64,000 nt of DNA, from positions 16,892,001-16,956,000 of the forward strand of contig JAUCMP010000028.1 of NCBI GenBank assembly GCA_030770545.1, written 5' to 3'. Shown piece by piece: positions 1 through 8,600 of the stretch (its first letter is position 1; each line of letters starts with the position of its first letter). The notes beneath the pieces are model-generated. The model searched no databases. It had not been told where the DNA came from and saw only the letters and a list, made by a program, of their open reading frames with translations. The translations under genes were made by a program, and so were the position numbers. This stretch comes from Macropodus opercularis (Eukaryota; Chordata; Actinopteri; Anabantiformes; Osphronemidae).

Positions 1-3000
1 TATATGTCATTGTGGCGTGTTGTGTGTCCATACAGGGTCGTCATTCAAATACACGTTTAGTCCTGATGCCCTGTCTTGCTCATATTTACTTTCCTCTTGC
101 GTTCCTCATCCTGCTGAAACCCTTTGAGTGTCTCTGTGCCTCCACATAAGTGGAGCAGATTAGTGGGACGATTTGAAGGGTTATTAATAACCTGTTCTCA
201 GAGTTACTGGAGTTGAAGCTTCTAGGAGCTGCTGCCAAAGCTCTAAGCGCCTTTATGTTGTGCATTTTGCTGCTAACGTCCATCGTGATACATTCTATCC
301 GCTGTGGTAATTATTAACTTGTTACGTGTCTCGCGTTGAGCTACAATAAGGTGTCAGCTGTGAGTTTCCTCTGGAGATGCGTCCGCTCTGTCTATTCCAG
401 TCCTGCGTTGAGAACTGATACGAGCAGCTAACAGGCCCTTCGCTTGGTTGGCCCTGGTAGACGCCCAGTGAAGCTCCCGTGTTAAACTGTTTGTCTTTGC
501 AGCTCATATTACCCATCAGGCCGCTCACCGCACTGCTGCACGACACAGCTTTCCTGCAACGTTGCACCAGTGGCTCATGTTTGAGCGTGATTTGTACTAA
601 AATCTCCTGGACTCAGTCATGGAGGCCTGAGGCCAGCGGCCGTCCTTCTGCCCACACACCGAGAGGCTGCGTGTCAATAGAATCACTATAACAACACGGG
701 TCATAGGTCAGGTCTGCAAAGCCTCCGCCCGTCCTTGTCCGGCCAGCCTTCAGCTCCCAGCAAACGGAGCCAGTGTAATTAGCTCAGACCGATCACACCG
801 GAGGCACTGGGGCAGGATTAGTCGTTAACTGGGGGCTTAGCTGTCAGCTGTCGGCACAGAGGAACCCTGCTAAGTCTCTGCTGTAGCCGTAGAAGAGCAA
901 GACGAGCACCGTCTGTGGCCTTCATATCCGGCTAGTTCACAACCACGTCTGTCAGCATCGCTCGTATCATTATGTGTAACGTGGAGCATGAAGACATCAA
1001 ACCAGGGGCCGTGACGTAGACTTTTTAAAGAGGACAATCACTGGAAACGAGTAATAGCAGAGAACCGGCCCGTTCCAGTGAAGACATTGAATCTCTCTTC
1101 GGTTTGTCGTCAATATTTTCTCCCCAAAACCTGCAACAACAACCAGGCTGTTGGCAGGTCGCCTGGCTTCGCTGCCAGGCTTCATTTATCAGGCTCCTTC
1201 CCGTTCTGGTGGCAGTTTATGCAGAATCCATCGCATCCCCTTCTTCTTTCTACAGATGCTTCTGAGAGTAACGCATTGCAGAGCCGTGCTGTCGTCCCAT
1301 CTGGCCTGACTGTGTGGATCACGCTTAGATTGGTGAAAGGTCACATGTTCCTCCATCCATTCCTTCAGAGTAGATCCTGATCCGGGCCATTCGACTTATT
1401 CCAGTGGAACCGCCGTAATCCTGTCATAGGAACATATCATGCGGCAGGTATCTGGAGACTCGGGTCTGTCTGAGAACGTCTCCATGCGAGTTAAGCGGAG
1501 ACGCTGCAGACGTCACCTGCTTCCCTGCAGATGATGTCCAGCCCAGCTCTCACCCCACGTCCGACTGAGAGTTGTGCGATGGCCTTGACCTAGTTCAGCT
1601 TCCTTCCTGTAGCGTCTGTGGGGCCGTGCTGGCATAGGGCTGCGTCTTGGCCAGTGCCAGCTTGTCCCTATATGCACATGAGCCTGCACATGGCTGCACA
1701 TGGCTGCAGGCCTCCCCTGTCCTCAAAATCTGCTCTCTTGCTTTGGCTCATTAACATTTCAAGAGGCAAATCTGACTGGAGACTTCTCCAGCCACTAAAA
1801 CAAAGGAAGTGAAAGCAGCCGAGGTGGAGTTTGTAAAAACATGTGAAACGATGTAGCGTCAGTCTGACACACACTCATCTGTCAACTGCAGCTTGTTTCC
1901 TACATGGTGCTAACTTGCCTGCAGATGTGTGTTTGCTGTGTCCAACAATTTGGTTTAAAGCTCAGCTCAGGACCTAAAGGTTAATTGCTGGTGTGTCAGT
2001 CAAATACTGAGCCTCACTAGCTCCATGAAATGAAAGTAGCTGCCGTCATCCCAATGAAAAGACACCGACTCACTTTCATCCACTTTCTAAGATTTCTTAA
2101 AATGCTCGTGCTGTTCAGCTGACTCATGTATGTGCAACATTTGAATTGCATTGACCTTTATTTTCATATTTTCAAGCCTTTGCTTGTCAGCTGCAGTGAG
2201 TCGTGTGGATTATGAGCTTGGGTTTCTGTGCTTGGCTCATATGGACACATGAAAGGAAGCAGTGACGGGAGGGAGGCTCAGAGCCAGCGAGCAGGGAAGA
2301 CGAGAGCACGCCTGGTGCATATGGACGGAAAAGGGCCGGAAGAGTTAGAAGAGGGTTAGAATAGGGAGCGAGAGATGGAGGAGGTGGGGAAGAGGCTCAG
2401 AGGAGGCGCTAACAACACTGTCAGCTCGACCTTTTGGTTACACACAACCGGAAAATGACCGTCAGAGGTGTGACAGTAGGTAGAATTTGAACACATCTCT
2501 CCAGCTGGTGTCACTTCTGATGTTTTCAAGAACACGCATGCCTCCAAGCAAAGTCTGTCCTCGGCGGCCACACACAGTTCACCGAGCACGACGAGCAAAT
2601 GTGGCAGCTCGATGCGGCCCGAGGGCGTCTGCGATAGCTGTCTCCTCTCTATAACACTCACCCATGAGCTGTAGCACTGGCGCTGCATGTTCAGCTTCCC
2701 CTGGCAGCCGCGTACAGGGACCGAATAACACGACGGTCTGACCGTGAACCAGAGCGTGTGTGTGGAATCTGATGAAGCGCAGCAGGAGATGCTGTTGGCC
2801 AATAGAACCGCTCTGCTCGAGGCCAGATACGCTTGATGGAGACGCCCACTCGCTCCCTCTGCAGCGCCCTGCTCGCCCTCCCTCGCGAACTGTGGGAGAC
2901 CCCTGGTGGATGCCCGTGGCAGCTGCAGCCACACGTCCCGCTGCCCTCGCCCTGACCCGCTCTCCCCCGCTCACAGCGTAATTTATGGTTTAATTTACAG

Positions 3001-5365
3001 AGCGCTGCAGCACAGGGTAGCATTTATCACAGCACTGGGAGAAAGGACGCGCTGATCTCATCAGGCTCCAGCAGAAACTAGTTCCCCTTGTCTTCGTCAT
3101 GCTCCATTGGGCTGGCTTGGGTTCTGTACTGCCTGGAAGGAGTGGGTCTGCGTCCAGCAGCACATCCCTCTCTGCTCATCGCTCCAGACCTGAGGTTCCC
3201 TTCCACATGCTGTTCGTCCTGCCTTTGATGAACAGAGATCGTGGGTCTCCATCCCGAGCCTCCCAGCTCAGATAGTGAAGGAAGGTTTACATCCAGGCAG
3301 ATGTTGTGTTTAGCTCAGTTAGCATCTGTGTATAGCATAAGTGTGTTTTCTAGCTACATGGAGAATCAGGTTCAACACTGGGATAATTCTAGTAGCGCTT
3401 GTCATAAGAAGTAATATTATTACAGATGCACTTTGGGCTGTAGTTTCTCTTCATGAGGTCTTTGTTAAATATAAAGTTCAGGTTTCTCTGATATTTGTTT
3501 AAATCAGCACATTAGGGTCAGGACGACTATCAGCGTATCTGATAGAGGAAGCATTGACCATTTGTATCTGCACCATTTCCTGTTGTGTCAGGCGAGGCTG
3601 TGTCCTCAGAGCGATCTGGTTCCCCTTTGCCTGCGCTGAAGCCAGTCTCATGTTGCCTTGTACCGCGGGGACGTCGGACAGCGCGGGCTTGCGTGTTGTG
3701 GAGGTGCAGCGTCGGGTCACCATGCGTCGCGCGCTGAGCGTGTTCAGGGGTTACAGGAGAGCTGGGGAGGACGACGACGACGTGTTCGTGTGCAGCACCG
3801 GATGCAAGGTGACCGTGTTATAGTCTGTATATTATGGGGCTTTATTTAAAAGTGTCCACTGTTAGATTTGTATAGAGCAGATTTCACGTCCTGTAACCGG
3901 CCGTTTTCTTTCAACTGTCCACTGGCAGCTATCGCCTCCTTTGTTCCGTGTTGAGTTGGATTCCAGGGCCTAACAAACGTTTGTCTGGCTGAAAGCAGCT
4001 GGTGCCACGTGACTGCATCCTGCCAGTGAGGTGCTGGATGCCGTCTAATTAAACATGCAGAAAGGCCTCCTGCTTCCGTCCTAGCACGTGGTGCACGTTG
4101 CATAAGTCTGGTCCTGCTCAGTTTAAGTGAGATACTGATGACTTGATGGTTTTCAGTCGCTCTACTTACGTTTAATGTGGGGAACGTTCCTGGTCTTCAC
4201 CTTGGCTTCTCATACCCGTCCAGAGAATCAGTGTTGGATCATCATCATCATCATATTTAGCAGCTCCTGGTTTCTCCCTGTAACTGATGCTGCATTGTTC
4301 TTTAACAACTTTCACACCTGTCAGTGCTGAGCAGTAAACCTGTGCTTTCTGTAGCAGGTGTCTGTGAGAACGTCGTAGCTCCAGGCTCATCTTGTTGTAG
4401 AATGACCTAATCGTCCGCGTTGGGGCCAGACACACTGCACCCGTCGATCTGACCTGCAGTAGGACTGTTCATTTATTTGGGATGAATGAGAATCTGCACT
4501 AGTTTAGGCGATTGTTACGAGCATGACGTGCTCGGCCGTTGTTCTGTACGGAGACTGTGGTTTTTCCGCGTTCTGCCTTAACATCTGCTGACATGGTTAA
4601 AGCTGGTTATAACTCACTGCTGGAACTCACTTTCTGCATTTAGACTTGGCCACTGCCACATTATTCCCTACAAACCCAATTAAATGTGCAGCACCAGCTC
4701 CAACCTGGTCGTGACTGGTGAGTCCAGCCAAGGTCCCGTCCCAGCACTGGACTGAAAGGGAGCAGCAGCGGGAGCAGGCCGTGGAAGCCTTTCCCCTGCT
4801 GCTGCGTGTGTGCAGGATACTAAACGTGCTGGGTGTTAACTAGCGATGGGAGGCTGGCACCAGCCTCACGGGTGCAGCACTGCTCCAAAACCATCTCTGA
4901 GCTGTAGCCGTAGGAACCGCGAACCTTGTCCGACACCGAGCATTGTGATCCATCATCTTCTTCCTCCTTTGAACTTTGTCATGTAACTTCTGCTGGGCTC
5001 TTGTAGGCTTCATCCTCACTCACTGAGCAGTGGTTCACAGCACGTGTCTCCGTGTTTTTCATGGCAGGTAAAGCGTCGTGTGAAGTTTGTCTGGTTCGAC
5101 GCGTATTACAGTCGAAAGCTTGTGGTTTGAACGCGCGGCATCCGATCTGATCAGCAGCATCGCGCTACGCGGCGTCTCCACACAGGCCGAGCTTGGGTTC
5201 TTGCATACGTTGGTGCTTTTGTCTGTGCTGTGACAAGCTCATCTTGTTACATTGACTTGTTTAATCACCTCTGGCTCTTCTGGTGATGGAGCTTCTAGAA
5301 TACTGTGGTTTGTTCATGACACCGTGTTCATCAGAGAACCTCACCTGGTGTCCTCCTTCCTCCAG
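1..5365. other. Non-coding 5' flank, probably arhgap12 intron
   Basis: No convincing coding exon is visible. The next downstream exon (5366) starts in the middle of the ARHGAP12 protein, so the SH3-encoding and linker exons must lie further left, and this stretch is most simply intronic. Open frames here, such as one on the minus strand at 2356-2934, have no recognisable domain and overlap other open frames, as expected by chance in GC-rich DNA. There is a short (ATC)n tract near 4237-4252 and a local CpG cluster at about 3660-3810, listed separately. The intronic assignment is inferred from the gene structure downstream. Confidence 0.6.
3722..3808 (+). other. Candidate alternative first coding exon (29 codons)
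   Basis: An ATG at 3722 opens 29 codons (begins MRRALSVFRGY, ends CSTGCK, with a run of four Asp). It ends AAG followed by GTGACC, a weak possible donor. It sits in a local CpG-rich patch (about 3660-3800) that contrasts with its surroundings. The end is in phase 0, matching the start of the 5366 exon, so it could splice onto arhgap12 and give an N-terminally shorter form lacking SH3. I recognise no homologue, and the phase match has a one-in-three chance of being accidental. Speculative. Confidence 0.15.
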
Positions 5366-5638
5366 ACAACGTCGCCTACGGGTCCGGGCCGCTCCGACTC
5401 TCCGGTCTACACCAACCTCCAGGAGCTGAAGATCTCTCAGTCCAGTCTGCCGCCCGTCCCGTCCGGCTCCCCTCTGCACATACTGGGTGACTGGGAGACT
5501 CACAAAGACCTGAGCGGCCGGCATTTCTACTACAACCGAGCTACGGGAGAGCGGACCTGGAAGCCCCCGCGCACCAGGGACGCCAGCGGCAGCATCAGCA
5601 GCGTCCGGGGAGACAGCCAGGGAACGTTGGAAAGCGAG
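5366..5638 (+). CDS. arhgap12: arhgap12 exon, linker and first WW domain
   Basis: 91 codons, phase 0 at both ends. The acceptor is a pyrimidine-rich tract ending TCCAG and the donor is GAG|GTGAGG. The residues start TTSPTGPGRSDSPVY, followed by a proline-rich LPPVP and then a WW domain: W43, paired tyrosines Y55-Y56, second signature W65 and terminal prolines at 67-68. The SDSPVYTNLQELKIS segment is a strongly ARHGAP12-like landmark. Confidence 0.93.
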
Positions 5639-8600
5639 GTGAGGCACTTTTCAGGCAGTGGCTTGTTGGAGCGTGGGAAAGGCTGCGGTGACAGATCTGC
5701 ACACGCAGTGGTTCCTGGGGATGGTGACCGAGCCTTTACAAAGAAAAGTCGCAGCTTCCTGTCAGGGTTAGCGTCTTGCTCCAACAACGCCCCCTGGAGG
5801 CATGCGAGGGAATTAAAGATTTCACGGATAGCAGTATTTCCAAATGAATAACGTGCACAAAGCTAAGCTGCTAAAAGAGGAAGCAACCTGTTCCGCTGAA
5901 CAGAAGTCTGATTCACGCTTGGTCTCCACAGCCGCTGTCTTCGGAGGAGAACTGCCACAGCACCCACTCCAGCCAGTCGGACAGCCAGTACGGGTCGCCC
6001 CCCAGAGGCTGGTCGGAGGAGCTGGACGAGCACGGACACACGCTCTACGTGTCCGAGTACACGCAGGAGAAGGTGCAGACGGCCGCTCACTTGTGTGGAT
6101 AAGCTTGATGTGCTCCGTCGTTAACTGTTGTTCGTTGCAGTGGATAAAACATGTGGACGAGCAAGGCCGGCCTTACTACTACAGCGCCGACGGCTCCAGA
6201 TCCGAATGGGAGCTCCCCAAGGTAGGCTCGCGCTTTGGCCACGCTCCAGTAGAAACTCCTTCACTTGTTACAGCATCTGTAGGTCAGCGCTGTGGCTCCT
6301 CCTCACCCTGACGTGTCCACTTAAGACCGCTGCTGTTCGCGTAAGTGGATGAGTCTGAGCAGCTCACACAGAATGTGCTGAACTCTGGGAGACGGACTAT
6401 TAGAGGCAGCTCACCACCTTGTGTGGAGGCTTCGGGTCGGAATAGGCCGATCCGCTCTCAGACCGTAGCGTAGCCGTTGTTGTGATGGGGCTGTAGGACG
6501 GTTCAATGGTGCTGTGGACGGTGAAAGGAGAGGTAAAGGAGCATTGGCAGGATCCGCTGAGCGAGTTCTGTGGCGTCCTGATTTGAGACCTGCTCTCTGT
6601 CTCTGCAGTACAACATCTCCCCTCAGAGCGGTGAGGTTCCCAAGAGTCGTAGCCTGGAGAGAAAGCAGCCGGATCCCATCGTCCTCACTAAATGGAGGCA
6701 CAGCACCTACGTGTTAGACCTCAACGACAAGGTACGGCACGACCCGGCCCACGTGGGCAGAACCAAATGGTCCACGTTGTTGCTTTCTGTGCGGCCTCTT
6801 AATTGCCTGTGTTAGTACAGTGTGTTTAATCCCTCGTGTTTCCAGATCAACACACGAAAGCTTTCGGGGGCTTAACCTGTCTGCTACTGGAGTGTCTTGA
6901 TAAAATGCAGGGAGCTGAATGTCAAGAAAAACATTGTTGCCACAGACTCCGACCCACCAAGAACTAGAGACAAACCCCTCCTACGCTTGACTGCGGTGTT
7001 TTTGTGGCTTTGTGTGGCAGGAACATAGGTTTTCTTTGTCCCGCTAAGCTTCCTTCTGCGGGTCCACCACTTTAGAAGGAGACTTCCTGTCGCAGCTCTG
7101 ACCTTTACGGCCTCGTCATCATTTTCTCAGAATACAACTCGGAAGACGTTGATTAGCCTCAGGAGAATTGTGCTGCTATCTGATTCAGTGGTTATTTACT
7201 TTGTGAGATGGTGAAATACTTGTAATAGGCTGTTAATTGCCTCTGGCAGGGATGACATGAGAAGCTTCTACTCGGAGGCCAACCGGTGCTTTTGTTGCTG
7301 CCAGACTGTGGCGGCTGGCGTCTGTCTTTAGGAACAGTTGGTACCGCGCTAAGCCACCGGCCCTTTCTCCGATCAGCGTCGGTGTGTGAGGGAAGTCAGC
7401 CGGCGGTGAACGGTGCAAATCGACACAGCGTCTTGTTCTGAACTCGCTCTGTAACACAATCTCGTGACTCCACTCCAGGTTCTAACTCGTCACTAACGTC
7501 GTGTGTCTTGTAGTTCGCTGGTAGATCTTAGCGGCTCATCCTCTCGTATGTGTGTTGGTAGGAGTGTGCTCCCGCGCCCAAGCAGAGCTCTCCGGACTCT
7601 GACTCCTGTCCTTCAACTCCTAAGCACCCCTCAACCGTCAGTATCCCAGCTCACACTGCACCTTCACAACAGTAATGCTGCACATCCTTCACCTCTGCGT
7701 CTGTCGCATGCCGTCGCCCACGTCTCACCGACCGAGTGTTTGTAGAAGCGGAGCGCCCTCTGCTGGGGGAACGGAGGCAGCGCACCCATTTGAATCCTAA
7801 GCTTCTTTGTGTGTTTGTCTTCCTCCTCAGCCATCAGAGAAGTGCGGCGTCCTCAATGTCACCAAAATTACAGAGAACGGGAAGAAAGTCAGGTAGGAGG
7901 CGAGCCGGCAGGTCTGAGCCTTATGCTGCCGCTGCAGCCACACGCTCACCCTGTCTTTGTGCTTCTGGGACCCACAGGAAGAACTGGGCCTCGTCATGGA
8001 CGGTGCTGCAGGGCTCCTCCCTGCTCTTTGCTAAGGGTCAGGGAAGCAGCACGAGCTGGGTACGTATCCCATCAGCCCCTCTGCCTGCCCCGCGTCTCAG
8101 CTAATTCATCAATTCATTCTTCTTTATTCCTGCATACCTGTCTTCATTGTGAACTGTGGTCCTACTCTCCCCTTCCTCTCTCCTCCTCCTCCTCTTGCTC
8201 CTCTTCCTGTCCTACTCTCCTGAAGTCTTACTACCACAGCGGCTCCATCCCAGAGCTGCTCCTTACTCTCCTCAGCAGCTGGAGACGCTCAGTCAAGCCT
8301 CGTCCTGCTGTGACCTTTGTGCAGGCTGCCTCTGTATGTTCTCTCTGTGCATGCGTTGCTGCTCCCGTCTGTCTGTCTGTCTGTCTGACAGACTTGATAG
8401 GCTGAGCTCGTCTTCACCTGCAGGAAACTGAGGTCGTGTGGTGCATGTTCAGAGTTTTAATGGCTTGGTCATTTTCTCTGATCTTATTCCAAAGCATGTC
8501 GGCTCTAATTTCTTTTGAAGCTGTGTGTAATAACAATAACAGGATGTGACGACATCTGAACATTATCAGACAAGAGAGACATGAAACTTCAGGCATTTAT

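Noticed and set aside
2356..2934. 192-codon minus-strand open frame
   Set aside because: No recognisable domain, overlaps two other long frames in GC-rich DNA, and lies in what should be an arhgap12 intron.
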